From Immundisolibacter sp. (GTDB lineage: Bacteria; Pseudomonadota; Gammaproteobacteria; Immundisolibacterales; Immundisolibacteraceae), in the NCBI RefSeq assembly GCF_014359565.1, contig NZ_JACIZD010000001.1, positions 434,001 to 498,000 of the forward strand: a DNA stretch of 64,000 nt, written 5' to 3'. Positions within the stretch are counted from its first letter, which is position 1. Each line of letters begins with the position of its first letter. Positions 1 through 8,734 of this stretch are shown one piece after another. The notes under the pieces are model-generated. The model saw only the letters and a program-made list of their open reading frames with translations. It was not told the DNA's origin and did not search any database. The position numbers and the translations under genes are program-made.

Positions 1-1616
1 GGGCCGCCGATGTGGCCATCCAGGGCGATCGCATCGTCGCCGTTGGCAGCGAACTAGGCGGCGCGCGCGAGACGCTCGACGCCTGCGGCCTGGTGGTGTC
101 GCCGGGCTTCATCGACCCGCACACGCATTACGACGCGCAGTGGTGCTGGGATCCGCTGCTGACCAGCAGCGCCTGGCACGGCGTGACCTCGGTGGTGATG
201 GGCAACTGTGGGGTCGGCATCGCGCCGTGCCGGCCGGCGGCGCGCGAGATGGCGATGATGGACCTGGTCAACGTGGAGGCCATGCCGGCCGAGGTGCTGC
301 GCAGTGGCATCCGCTGGCAGTGGGAAACCTTTCCGCAGTTCATGGACGCCGTAACCGGCGGCGGCATCGGCCTGAACGCCGGCTTTCTGCTGCCGCTGGC
401 GGCGCTGCGCCATTACGTAATGGGCGAGCAGTCCGGCGAGCGCGGCGCCAATCCGGCCGAGATCGCGCAGATGGCCGATCACCTGCGCGCCGCCATGGAT
501 GCCGGGGCGCTGGGCTTCAGCACCACCGTGCTGGCGCAGCACATCGGCCACGGCGGCAAGCCGCTGGCCGCCCGCCTGGCCAGCCGCGATGAGTTGAAAG
601 CCCTTTGCAACGTGCTGCGCGATCTTCGCCGCGGCACCATCCAGATCGCCATGGGCGGCGTCGGCGGCGCGTTGAGCGCCGAGCAGCAGGACCTGCTGCA
701 CTTCTTGCTGGACGAAAGCCGGCGCCCGCTGACCTGGACCTTCCTGTTGGTGCCGGTCGGCAATCCCGAGCGCGCCCTGCAGACACTGGAGGAAACCGAC
801 TGGCTGACGCGCATGGGCGCCGTGCCGCAGGTGTCATGCCGGCCGTTCCTGACGCAGCTGGAAATGACCAATCCGTTCATCTTTGCCGACCGCAAGACCT
901 TCGCGCCGCTGTTCAACACCGACAACGCCCGGCTGGCCGCGGCCTACCGCGACCGCCATTTCCGCGACACGCTGCGCGCCGAACTGGCGCAGCCGGGAGC
1001 GTTTTCCAGCGACTGGACGCGGCTCGAACTGCAACAGGTCAACGATCCGGCGCTCGGCGGCCTGGTCGGCCGCACGGTGGCCGACATCGCCGCCGAGCGC
1101 GGCGCCGACGGCCTCGACACGTTCCTGGACATCGCGCTCGAGGACGGTCTGGGCGCGCGCTTTCTGTACACGATCTCGAACATCGATCTGGACGTGGTGG
1201 CCAGAATCATCAATGACCCGCGCACGCTGATCGGCGCTTCCGACGGCGGCGCGCATGTGGACCAGATTTGCGACGTCGGCTACGCCACCTGGCTGCTGGG
1301 CACCTGGGTGCGCGAGCGCAAGGCCATGAGCCTGGAGTACGCCGTGCAGCGCCTGACCGGCGACCCGGCACGGGTGTTCGGCATCGCCGACCGGGGGCGT
1401 ATCGCGGCCGGCCTGAAGGCGGACATCGCCGTGTTCGACCCGGCCACGGTCGGCTCGGATCGTCTGGCGCGGGCGGTGTTCGACCTGCCCGGCGGGCGGC
1501 GGCGGCTGGTGTCGGACGCGCGCGGCATCGCCGCCACGGTCATCAACGGCCAGCTGCTGATGCGCGCCGGCGATGTCAGCGCCAGCCGCGCCGGCGCGCA
1601 CATGCAGGCGGCCTGA
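1..1616 (+). CDS. N-acyl-D-amino-acid deacylase-like amidohydrolase (5' truncated)
   Basis: This is a metal-dependent amidohydrolase of the N-acyl-D-amino-acid deacylase / D-aminoacylase group, which hydrolyse amide or ring C-N bonds. A GTG at 12 opens the visible frame, but in-frame codons continue to the window edge and the first residues (AIQGDRIVAVG) are the usual second strand of the family. The true start is therefore upstream of the window. The metal-binding HTH motif with a following Asp lies about 37-41 residues after the GTG, followed by GNCGVG and later SDGGAHVDQ, a typical C-terminal metal or substrate site. The substrate cannot be assigned. The GltS-type symporter follows after 3 bases, suggesting co-transcription and perhaps uptake of a related amino acid. 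Confidence 0.8.
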   Translation, partial: AADVAIQGDRIVAVGSELGGARETLDACGLVVSPGFIDPHTHYDAQWCWDPLLTSSAWHGVTSVVMGNCGVGIAPCRPAAREMAMMDLVNVEAMPAEVLRSGIRWQWETFPQFMDAVTGGGIGLNAGFLLPLAALRHYVMGEQSGERGANPAEIAQMADHLRAAMDAGALGFSTTVLAQHIGHGGKPLAARLASRDELKALCNVLRDLRRGTIQIAMGGVGGALSAEQQDLLHFLLDESRRPLTWTFLLVPVGNPERALQTLEETDWLTRMGAVPQVSCRPFLTQLEMTNPFIFADRKTFAPLFNTDNARLAAAYRDRHFRDTLRAELAQPGAFSSDWTRLELQQVNDPALGGLVGRTVADIAAERGADGLDTFLDIALEDGLGARFLYTISNIDLDVVARIINDPRTLIGASDGGAHVDQICDVGYATWLLGTWVRERKAMSLEYAVQRLTGDPARVFGIADRGRIAAGLKADIAVFDPATVGSDRLARAVFDLPGGRRRLVSDARGIAATVINGQLLMRAGDVSASRAGAHMQAA

Positions 1617-1634
1617 GGCTTGTTTGCCCTTGGC

Positions 1635-2804
1635 ATGATCGAGACGCTGGCGCTGGCGGCGCTGGCAGTGGCGGTCGGCCAGGGGCTGCGGCGCTGGGTG
1701 CCGGTGCTGGCGCGCTACGACCTGCCGGCGCCGGTGCTGGGCGGGCTACTGGTGGCGGTCATGGTCAGCCTGCTGCGCCGGGACGGGCAGGATCTGGTGC
1801 GCTTCGACACCACGCTGCAGGCTCCGCTGATGATCGCCTTTTTCACCACCATCGGCTTTGGCGCCAGCCTGCGCCTGTTGCGAGTGGGCGGCGTGCAGGT
1901 GGCGTGGTTCCTGGCCATCGCCACCGTCGCCGCGCTGCTGCAGAACCTGCTCGGGGCGAGCCTGGCGCTGGCGATGGGCCTGCCGCCGCTGCTGGGCGTG
2001 CTGGCCGGTTCGGTCACGCTCACCGGCGGCCCGGCGACCGGCCTTGCCTTCGCGCCGCTGTTCGAGCAGGCCGGCGTCAACGGCGCCACGGGGGTGGCGG
2101 TCACGGCCGCCATGAGCGGCATCGTCATGGGCGGCCTGTTTGGCGGCCCGGTGGCCGGGCGCATCATTGCCCGCCGGCGGCTGTACTCGACCACTGCCCG
2201 TGCGCTGCCCGCGGCGGAGCCCGCATCCCCGGAACAGGCGACCGACACCGCGGCGCCGCTGCAGCGGGCGGTGATCCTGATCCTGCTGGCGATGTGGCTC
2301 GGCGACTATCTGGCGCGCGGCTTCACGGCCCTGGGCATCACCCTGCCGGCCTACATCGGCGCCATGCTGGCGGCGGCCGTGCTGCGCAACCTCGGGGACC
2401 GGCAGCCGCTGCTGCATGTGCCGACGCAGGCCATGCAGGACCTGGGCGCCGTGGCGCTGTCGCTGTTCATCGCCATGGCGCTGATGACGCTCAAGCTGTG
2501 GGAGCTGGTCGATCTGGCGCTGCCGCTGCTGGCGCTGCTGCTGGCGCAGGCGCTGCTGCTGGCGCTGCTGTGCCAGTGGGTGTTTCGGCTGATGGGGCGG
2601 GATTTCGACGCCGCCGTGATGGCCGGCGGTTTCTACGGCTTCATGATGGGCACCACCGCCAACGCAGTCGCCAACATGCAGGCCCTGACCGACCGCTACG
2701 GCCCGGCGCCGCGGGCCTTTCTGGTGGTGCCCTTGGTCGGTGCGTTCTTCATCGATTTCGTGAACGCGCTGCTGATTACGGCGTTCCTGAACCTATTGGG
2801 CTGA
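1635..2804 (+). CDS. gltS: GltS-type sodium/glutamate symporter
   Basis: This is an inner-membrane sodium:glutamate symporter of the ESS (GltS) family. The protein is almost wholly hydrophobic with about 10-12 segments. It carries two family-like repeats, one near GSVTLTGGPATGLAF and a second near GGFYGFMMGTTANAVANM, in the inverted-topology halves typical of GltS. Length (389 residues from the ATG at 1635) fits the family at about 400. A TTG at 1620 would add five residues; the ATG is preferred. It follows the amidohydrolase by 3-18 bases and probably shares its transcript. The last 12 bases overlap the converging zinc-ribbon gene. Family is confident; glutamate specificity is inferred. Confidence 0.85.
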   Translation: MIETLALAALAVAVGQGLRRWVPVLARYDLPAPVLGGLLVAVMVSLLRRDGQDLVRFDTTLQAPLMIAFFTTIGFGASLRLLRVGGVQVAWFLAIATVAALLQNLLGASLALAMGLPPLLGVLAGSVTLTGGPATGLAFAPLFEQAGVNGATGVAVTAAMSGIVMGGLFGGPVAGRIIARRRLYSTTARALPAAEPASPEQATDTAAPLQRAVILILLAMWLGDYLARGFTALGITLPAYIGAMLAAAVLRNLGDRQPLLHVPTQAMQDLGAVALSLFIAMALMTLKLWELVDLALPLLALLLAQALLLALLCQWVFRLMGRDFDAAVMAGGFYGFMMGTTANAVANMQALTDRYGPAPRAFLVVPLVGAFFIDFVNALLITAFLNLLG

Positions 2805-4007
2805 TCCCCGACCCATCGCCTGCCCGCACTCCCGACAATAGCGGCCGTGCACGTGGCTGGCCAGCCCGCAGTGCGGGCACGGCGCGAATTGTCCGAAGCC
2901 GCAGGCCGGGCAGAACGCGCTGTCCGGCGGCAGCGCCAGGCCGCAGTCCTGACACTGGCCGCGGGCGATGCGCCGGGAGAGCAGCTTGTCGCGCGCGAAC
3001 AGCTTGTTCTGCACCACGTAGATCAGCGTCAGGCTGGCGGCGACGGCAAGCGCGATCACCAGGTAATTCCACAGTGCGACCAGGTGCGCCGATTCCAGCA
3101 GCATCATCAACTGCCGCAGAAAGCGCCGCGGCAGGATGTCGTATACCAGCTGCAGCAGCTTGCACAGCACCGGAATGAACGCCACCACCAGCAGGTGCGC
3201 GGACACCAGCGTCTGCACCGCCCGGCCGCGGCGGATGCTGGCCGCATTCCAGGCATAGAAAAGCCCCAGCAGCGGCGCCAGGAACAGCAGCTCCCAGCCC
3301 AGACGGCGCACCGGATACCAGGTCTCGAGCTGCCGCAGATCGGCGCGCAGGCGCTCGCGGTCGTCGGCCTGCACGGCGTCGATGCGCTGCCACAGCGCCT
3401 GTACGCGGGCCTCGCCGGCGATGGCGGCTTCGAGCTGCGCCAGGCGGCCGGTCGCCTCCTCGAGTGCGCCGGTCTTGGCCGCCAGCTCACGGCCCAGCGT
3501 GTCGGCGCGCGTCGGCGCCTCGGCGCCGGCGATCTTTTCGAGCAGCGCCGTGTCGTAGCTGCCCTTCAGGCGCTCGATCTGCGTGCGCAGGTCGGCACTT
3601 TGGCGACGCAGCGCACGCGCATCGTCGAATCGCTTGGCCAGTGCGCCGTCGGCCAGCACGGCGTCGATTGCCCCGACCACGGGCGCGCACACCGGATGCG
3701 GGTTGACGCCGGACGCCCGTGCCTGCCAGGCGGATGCCGCCGTGTGCGCGTTCACCACCTCGCCGAGCTGTTCCAGTCGCCCGGCAGGCGTCCATTGCCG
3801 GTCGAGCACGATGTCGCGGCAGCGCGCCGGCACCGCCTCATATGGCTGCGCGAGCTGCGCGGTGTGCCGGGCCAGGCCGTCGAAGATCGAGCTGAGCACG
3901 AACGCATCGAGCAGCAACACGATGACCAGCGCCGCCCGGCTGAGCGGCTGGCGGTTCAGTTGCGTCAGATGGACGCGGACTGTGCCCAGGCTGCGTGCGA
4001 ACGTCAT
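2793..4007 (-). CDS. Membrane protein with C-terminal double zinc ribbon, unknown function
   Basis: I do not recognise a named family. The 404-residue protein has one N-terminal membrane segment (about 23-42) and a long charged, probably extracytoplasmic and partly coiled-coil region (about 45-230). Three further hydrophobic segments follow at about 235-345. The C-terminal tail holds four Cys pairs (CQDCG, CPACG, CPHCG, CRECG) spaced as two zinc ribbons. Such tails usually mediate protein or nucleic-acid contacts on the cytoplasmic face. Start is the ATG at 4007, preceded by GGGAGGGAG. It converges on gltS with a 12-base overlap and stands alone otherwise. Confidence 0.75.
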   Translation of the reverse strand: MTFARSLGTVRVHLTQLNRQPLSRAALVIVLLLDAFVLSSIFDGLARHTAQLAQPYEAVPARCRDIVLDRQWTPAGRLEQLGEVVNAHTAASAWQARASGVNPHPVCAPVVGAIDAVLADGALAKRFDDARALRRQSADLRTQIERLKGSYDTALLEKIAGAEAPTRADTLGRELAAKTGALEEATGRLAQLEAAIAGEARVQALWQRIDAVQADDRERLRADLRQLETWYPVRRLGWELLFLAPLLGLFYAWNAASIRRGRAVQTLVSAHLLVVAFIPVLCKLLQLVYDILPRRFLRQLMMLLESAHLVALWNYLVIALAVAASLTLIYVVQNKLFARDKLLSRRIARGQCQDCGLALPPDSAFCPACGFGQFAPCPHCGLASHVHGRYCRECGQAMGRGSAQ

Positions 4008-4070
4008 CGAAGGCTCCCTCCCCGCTGATCAGACCGACGCCAGTGTGCCATCGGCGCGCGCCGGCGCCGG

Positions 4071-4853
4071 TCAGGGCAGCTCGATGGCGTACTCCATGAT
4101 CAGCGGCGCGTGGTCCGAGAAGCGCTCGTCCTTGTGGATGCGCGCGCTGCGTACCGTGTCCCGCAGGCCGGGCGAGACGAGCTGGTAGTCAATGCGCCAG
4201 CCGACGTTCCTGGCCCAGGCCTGGCCGCGGTTGGACCACCAGGTGTATTGCTCGGCCTCCTGGTTGACGACGCGAAACGCATCCACCCAGCCGATGTCGC
4301 CGAACAGCACATCCAGCCAGGCCCGCTCCTCGGGCAGGAAGCCGGAGTTTTTTTGGTTGCCGCGCCAGTTCTTGATGTCGATGTTCTTGTGGGCGATGTT
4401 GATGTCGCCGCAGATGATCCACTCGCGCCCGTCGGCCAGCATCTGCTTCAGGTGCGGCGTCAGGCGCTCCATGACCCCGAACTTGATCTGCTGGCGCGCC
4501 TCGCTGCTGGAGCCCGATGGCAGGTACAGCGACACCACGCTCAGCTTCCCGTAATCGACCTGCAACCAGCGCCCCTCGGCGTCGAAGTCCGGCCAGCCCA
4601 GGCCCTCGACCACCCGGTCCGGGGCGCGTTTTGTGTATATGGCAACGCCGCTGTAGCCGGGCTTCGTGGCATGGTGGAAAAAGCTCTGGCAAAGGTGCGG
4701 CGCCCGCATTTCCTCGGTCAATTGCGGGTGCTGGACGCGGGTTTCCTGCAGGCACACCAGGTCGGCCTGTTCGCGCGCCAGAAAGTCCGCCAGGCCCTTG
4801 CGCCAGGCCGAACGAATGCCGTTCACGTTCAGGGTGATGATTTTCAGGGGCAT
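4071..4853 (-). CDS. xthA: Exodeoxyribonuclease III (AP endonuclease)
   Basis: This is exonuclease III, the 3'-5' exonuclease and AP endonuclease of base-excision repair. The EEP-fold motifs are in order: N-terminal NVNGIRSA, the metal-ligand Glu in CLQETR, YSGVAIY, catalytic Asp/Asn in GDINIAH, and the final DHAPL with the catalytic His. At 260 residues it is close to E. coli XthA (268). A longer frame starts at 4880, but MPLKIITLNVNG is the standard N-terminus, so ATG 4853 is chosen. The gene faces the zinc-ribbon gene in the same direction with a 63-base gap. A 300-base intergenic region separates it from the divergent coiled-coil protein. Confidence 0.95.
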   Translation of the reverse strand: MPLKIITLNVNGIRSAWRKGLADFLAREQADLVCLQETRVQHPQLTEEMRAPHLCQSFFHHATKPGYSGVAIYTKRAPDRVVEGLGWPDFDAEGRWLQVDYGKLSVVSLYLPSGSSSEARQQIKFGVMERLTPHLKQMLADGREWIICGDINIAHKNIDIKNWRGNQKNSGFLPEERAWLDVLFGDIGWVDAFRVVNQEAEQYTWWSNRGQAWARNVGWRIDYQLVSPGLRDTVRSARIHKDERFSDHAPLIMEYAIELP

Positions 4854-5153
4854 GTGTGTTTGGCCCGGCTGCGCAGCCAAGGCACTGTTTGTGGCAGGAA
4901 AATCGAGGGCGGCAGTCTAGCAGCGTGGGGTTGGTCGGCCGCAGGCTTGGGCCTTGTGCAACCTCCGATATCCGGCGAGCTTGGCTGGAAATTGATGGCG
5001 AGCGGCGGGCGTGCGCTCGTTGTAATGTTGTACAACTCCGGTTTAGTGGGATGAGATGGTGCACTGGGCGCTTTTGGATGGGGGCTGATCACGCGGGCGG
5101 GAGCGCCGCCTGCGCGCCGGCCGGGACGCAACGCAAGCCGCGGGTGTGATGCC
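4854..5153. other. Intergenic region between divergent xthA and the coiled-coil protein gene
   Basis: This is 300 bases with no convincing gene. It must hold the divergent promoters for xthA and the downstream secreted protein. It contains a 10-base palindrome GTTGTACAAC at 5027-5036 in a locally AT-rich stretch, which may mark a promoter or a small operator. No strong sigma-70 pair is evident and no hairpin with a T-run was seen. Confidence 0.4.
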
Positions 5154-5861
5154 TTGAACAGACTCGATACAACGCCAAGACCGGCCCGCTCGGGCGCCGC
5201 AGGGTGCCGGCTGCGGTGTGCGATGTGGATGTTTTTGGCAGGGACTTGGACTGCTACGCAGGCAGCGGAGCCGCTGCGCGTGTATCGCTACTACGACGCG
5301 CGCGGGGTCATGCATGTCGAAAGCGTGCTTCCGCCCGGCCAGGCGCAGTCCGGTTACGAGGTGCTCGACCGGCGCACGCTCAAGACGCTGGCGGTCGTCA
5401 CGCCCGCGCCCAGCCCGCAGGAACTGGCCGATCAGGAGCAGCGTCGGCGCGAGGCGGCGGCCGCACAGGCGGCGGCGCAGCGCAGCGCGCAGGCCCGGCA
5501 ACGCGACGCCGCCCAGCAGATGTATCGGGACCAGATGCTGCTGCAAACCTACGCCAGCGAGGCGGAGCTGATCCGCCTGCGCGACAGCAAGCTGGAATCG
5601 ACGGCCCTGATCCTGCGCTCGGTTGAGCAAACCGTCGGCCACCTGCGCGGCAACCTGGCGCAGATGGACGCAACGATCGTCGAGCACCAGGCGGCCGGTC
5701 GGGTGCCACCGGCTGACTTGCTCGAGGCGCGTGCCAGGACGGCGGCTGATCTTGACGAACAGGAGCGGGCGGCAGAACGCATTCACGCCGAGCAGGCGGC
5801 GATTCGCGACACCTTCGAGTCCGATCTGAACCGTTACCGCCTGCTGATGGGTGCGCGCTGA
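5154..5861 (+). CDS. Secreted DUF4124-like coiled-coil protein, paralogue 1
   Basis: This is a probable periplasmic protein of unknown function. A signal peptide runs to about residue 37 (WTATQA then AEPL). A short beta-rich segment follows (YRYYDARGVMHV ... GYEVLD) that resembles the DUF4124 domain. The rest (about 80-235) is a highly charged, Gln/Ala/Arg-rich helical coiled coil. The start is taken as TTG 5154; ATG 5223 is an alternative that leaves a short hydrophobic leader. It is clearly paralogous to the product encoded at 6563-7300, on the other side of pyrE: both share LRDSKLES-like and RNLAQMDAT-like blocks at matching positions. Function is unknown; a structural envelope role is only a guess. 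Confidence 0.75.
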   Translation: MNRLDTTPRPARSGAAGCRLRCAMWMFLAGTWTATQAAEPLRVYRYYDARGVMHVESVLPPGQAQSGYEVLDRRTLKTLAVVTPAPSPQELADQEQRRREAAAAQAAAQRSAQARQRDAAQQMYRDQMLLQTYASEAELIRLRDSKLESTALILRSVEQTVGHLRGNLAQMDATIVEHQAAGRVPPADLLEARARTAADLDEQERAAERIHAEQAAIRDTFESDLNRYRLLMGAR

Positions 5862-5991
5862 GCGCTCGGCTTGCGTGACAAGTCCTGACCCCCGGCGCAG
5901 CAGATTCTTCGTCCGGGGCAAAGCTGTTTGGCGCCTGTCCGTCAGGCGAGGGCGATAATTCAACTGATTGTTATGGAAAGGTAAATATCAG

Positions 5992-6633
5992 GTGGAAGCT
6001 TATCAGCGCGAGTTTTTCGAGTTCGCCATCGGCAGCGGCGTACTGAAATTTGGGCAGTTCACCCTAAAGTCTGGCCGAAACAGTCCGTATTTCTTTAACG
6101 CAGGACTGTTCAACAGCGGCCAGCGCCTGCGCCGCCTGGGCGGTTTCTACGCGGCGGCGCTGGTGCGCTCGGGAGTGGCCTTCGACATGCTGTTCGGGCC
6201 CGCCTACAAGGGCATCCCGCTGGTGGCGGCCACGGCCATCGCGCTGGCCGGCGAGCATGGCCGCGATGTGCCCTTTGCCTTCGATCGCAAGGAGGCGAAG
6301 GACCATGGCGAGGGCGGCGTGATCGTCGGTGCGCCCCTGGCCGGCCGGGTGGTGGTGGTGGATGACGTGATTTCGTCGGGCCTGTCGGTGCAGCACTCGG
6401 CGGACCTGATTGGCGCCGCCGGGGCCGATCTGGCGGCGGTGCTGGTGGCACTCGACCGGCAGGAGCGCGGCCAGGGTGAGCGTTCGGCAGTGGCCGAGGT
6501 GACGGCGCGCCACGGCGTGCCGGTGATCGCGGTGGCAGGACTCGAGCAACTGGTGCAATTTCTTGAAGAAGATTCGCAACACGCACCGGCTGCGGACATC
6601 CGCGCCTACCGGGCCCGCTACGGCGCGAGCTGA
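5992..6633 (+). CDS. pyrE: Orotate phosphoribosyltransferase
   Basis: PyrE transfers phosphoribose from PRPP to orotate, giving OMP in de novo pyrimidine synthesis. The PRPP-binding motif is plain ([11 protein letters not shown], about residues 117-127), as are the N-terminal [14 protein letters not shown] and the flexible-loop [12 protein letters not shown] longer frame opens at TTG 5968, but GTG 5992 ([12 protein letters not shown]) gives 213 residues, the E. coli length, and sits behind a GGAAAGG-like Shine-Dalgarno about 10 bases upstream, so it is preferred. The gene is sandwiched between two paralogous secreted coiled-coil proteins. The downstream one may begin inside the pyrE 3' end. 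Confidence 0.93.
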   Translation: MEAYQREFFEFAIGSGVLKFGQFTLKSGRNSPYFFNAGLFNSGQRLRRLGGFYAAALVRSGVAFDMLFGPAYKGIPLVAATAIALAGEHGRDVPFAFDRKEAKDHGEGGVIVGAPLAGRVVVVDDVISSGLSVQHSADLIGAAGADLAAVLVALDRQERGQGERSAVAEVTARHGVPVIAVAGLEQLVQFLEEDSQHAPAADIRAYRARYGAS

Positions 6634-7300
6634 AGCACGCGGGATCGCGTGGCTGCTGCTGGCCGTCTTGTGCACAAGCGCGCAGGCCGTCGATGCGGGG
6701 CGCCTTTTCCGCTACCGCGACGAGCGCGGGGTGATGCACATCGGCACCAATCTGCCGGCCGGCCAGGTACAGGCCGGTTATGAGGTTCTGGACAGTCGCA
6801 GCCTGAAGTTGCTGAACGTGATCCCGCCGGCGCCCAGCGCCGAGCAACTGTCCCGGCAGGCCGCCGAGCGCCGCACGGCAGCCGTCGCCGAAGCGGCCAA
6901 CAGCAGGGCCGAACAGGCGCGCCAACGGGACATCGCCGAGCAGCGAAACCGCGACCGGATGCTGCTGGAAACCTACGCGGACGAGTCCGAACTGGTGCGT
7001 CTGCGTGACACGAAGCTGGAGAGCCTGGACCTGATCCTGCACACCGTCGACAACACCATCGTCCATCTGCGCAGGAACCTTGCGCAGATGGACGCGACAG
7101 CGCAGGAGCACATCGCGGCCGGTCGCCAGTCGCCGGCTTCGCTGGTGCAGGGCCGCGCCCGGACGGCGGCGGATCTGGCCAGTCAGGAGCTGGCCGCCGA
7201 GCGGACGCGCGCCGAACGGCTGGCCGTGCGAGCCCGCTTCGACGCTGACCTGGACCGCTACCGCCGCCTGACCGGAACCCTCAAGACCGCCGGGTCCTGA
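6563..7300 (+). CDS. Secreted DUF4124-like coiled-coil protein, paralogue 2
   Basis: This is a paralogue of the protein at 5154-5861. It has a hydrophobic leader ([15 protein letters not shown]), then [13 protein letters not shown] ... GYEVLD and a long Arg/Ala/Glu-rich coiled coil ending near residue 240. The only clear in-frame start is TTG 6563, which overlaps pyrE by 71 bases and places about 27 residues before the leader. A weak start nearer 6640 cannot be excluded, because the leader itself begins just after the pyrE stop. Translation is probably coupled to pyrE. The function is unknown; the pair looks like a duplication flanking pyrE. Confidence 0.7.
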   Translation: MKKIRNTHRLRTSAPTGPATARAEARGIAWLLLAVLCTSAQAVDAGRLFRYRDERGVMHIGTNLPAGQVQAGYEVLDSRSLKLLNVIPPAPSAEQLSRQAAERRTAAVAEAANSRAEQARQRDIAEQRNRDRMLLETYADESELVRLRDTKLESLDLILHTVDNTIVHLRRNLAQMDATAQEHIAAGRQSPASLVQGRARTAADLASQELAAERTRAERLAVRARFDADLDRYRRLTGTLKTAGS

Positions 7301-7322
7301 TTCACGATACGTGCCGGGCCGA

Positions 7323-8657
7323 TCAGTCCGCCTGCGTCATCAGGCGCAGCCACTGCCGGTACTGGGTGTGGGTGAAGGTCTCATCGTCGATGTCGCTGCC
7401 GCTGAACTGCGGCGCAAGCCCTATTGCCCTGGCGTTGTCGTCGGCGCCGGCGGTCACATGCGTCATGCCGCGAAAATGCCCCTGCAGATACGGCCGGCGT
7501 GAGGCCGTGAAGCCGCGCTGGCAGGCTTCCATCACCGCCTGATCGTCCGGCGTGGCCAGGCCCGCCGGCCCCAGGAAGTCCTCGAACTGGCGCAGTCGGC
7601 GTTCGCGCGCGGCTTTTGGCTCACCCCTGGGCGCCACGCAGTACACCTCGATCAGGGTCTGATCGACCGACAGCGGATGCACGATGCGCACCGTCGAGGA
7701 CGACTGGTCCATCAGCAGCAGGTTCGGGAACACCACCAGGTTGCGCACGGCGTCGATCATCCAGCGCGCCTTGTCCGGGCCGAACTGGCGCGTGATGCGC
7801 TCGCGCTGGAAGCCCAGCGGGCGGTCGTCGCCGTTGGGCATCAGGCCCCAGTCCATGCTGTGGCCGTTCTCGAACTGGTAGCTGCCGCCCGGCAGGCTGG
7901 CCATCTGCGTCGGGTCGATGGTCTTGAGGGTGTTGGTGGCTTTCTTTTGCCGCTCCAGGATCAGCCCGATGTAGCTGGTGTGGACCGGAAAGAAGTGATA
8001 GCCGTCGATGTTCTCCAGCTGCATCTTCCAGTTGGCGCGGCAGGTGTAGCGGATGCCGCCGCGCAGCAGCTCCAGGCCGTCCGGGGACTGGTCGGCCATG
8101 GCGTCGATGACCGCCGCCGAGCCGCCAAGGTACTGCGCAAGCGGCTCCACGGACTCGTTCAGGCTGCCGAACACGAAGCCGCGGTACACGCCGACCTTGA
8201 CCCGCGCCAGATCGTGCGACAGGCCGGCGAAGTAGTCCGGGTAGCCGCCGCGCGGCTCGGCATCCACGTTCACGCAGCGGCCGCTGCTGTCGTACACCCA
8301 GCCATGATACGGGCAGGTCAGGGCGCGCCTGTTGCCGCGCTTGCTGCTGGTCAGCTCCGCGCCGCGGTGCGAGCAGCTGTTCAGGAAGGCGTGGACCTGC
8401 CCGTCCTCGCCGCGCGTGACCAGCACCGGCTTGCGGCCGATGCGGGCGGCCACGAAGTCGTTGGCGTTCGGGATCTGGCTCTCGTGGGCCAGGTAGACCC
8501 AGGTCGACTCGAAGATGTTGCGCATTTCGAGTTCGAAGATGGCCGGGTCGGCAAAGATGCGCCGCGCCACCTCGAAGCGACCCTGGTCCGGGGCGTCCTG
8601 CACGCAGTCGAGCAGTTCGGCGAGTTTCAGGCCGTCGCGGTCGGTGATCTGGTCCAT
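7323..8657 (-). CDS. Rieske ring-hydroxylating dioxygenase, alpha (large) subunit
   Basis: This is a catalytic subunit of a Rieske non-haem iron oxygenase that uses electrons from a ferredoxin to hydroxylate an aromatic or similar substrate. The Rieske [2Fe-2S] ligands are C95-x-H97 and C115-x2-H118. The mononuclear iron ligands follow the D-x2-H-x4-H pattern (D218, H221, H226) with the preceding NWK. At 444 residues it matches benzoate/anthranilate-type alpha subunits. The frame is open upstream, but ATG 8657 has a GAGGAGTGG-like ribosome site just ahead and starts at the conserved N-terminus. No beta subunit, reductase or ferredoxin is adjacent. An isochorismatase-fold hydrolase precedes it on the same strand (77-base gap). 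The substrate is unknown. Confidence 0.88.
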   Translation of the reverse strand: MDQITDRDGLKLAELLDCVQDAPDQGRFEVARRIFADPAIFELEMRNIFESTWVYLAHESQIPNANDFVAARIGRKPVLVTRGEDGQVHAFLNSCSHRGAELTSSKRGNRRALTCPYHGWVYDSSGRCVNVDAEPRGGYPDYFAGLSHDLARVKVGVYRGFVFGSLNESVEPLAQYLGGSAAVIDAMADQSPDGLELLRGGIRYTCRANWKMQLENIDGYHFFPVHTSYIGLILERQKKATNTLKTIDPTQMASLPGGSYQFENGHSMDWGLMPNGDDRPLGFQRERITRQFGPDKARWMIDAVRNLVVFPNLLLMDQSSSTVRIVHPLSVDQTLIEVYCVAPRGEPKAARERRLRQFEDFLGPAGLATPDDQAVMEACQRGFTASRRPYLQGHFRGMTHVTAGADDNARAIGLAPQFSGSDIDDETFTHTQYRQWLRLMTQAD

Positions 8658-8734
8658 GTTCCACTCCTCGTTGCAAAGGCCGGGCCGGTCTGTGCCGGCC
8701 TCTGGCGGGGGAAGTTTGCCGACGCGGCCGGCAG

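Noticed and set aside
5027-5036. GTTGTACAAC palindrome as a LexA- or quorum-type operator for xthA
   Set aside because: Ten bases only and not matching a known consensus; retained just as a note in the intergenic entry.
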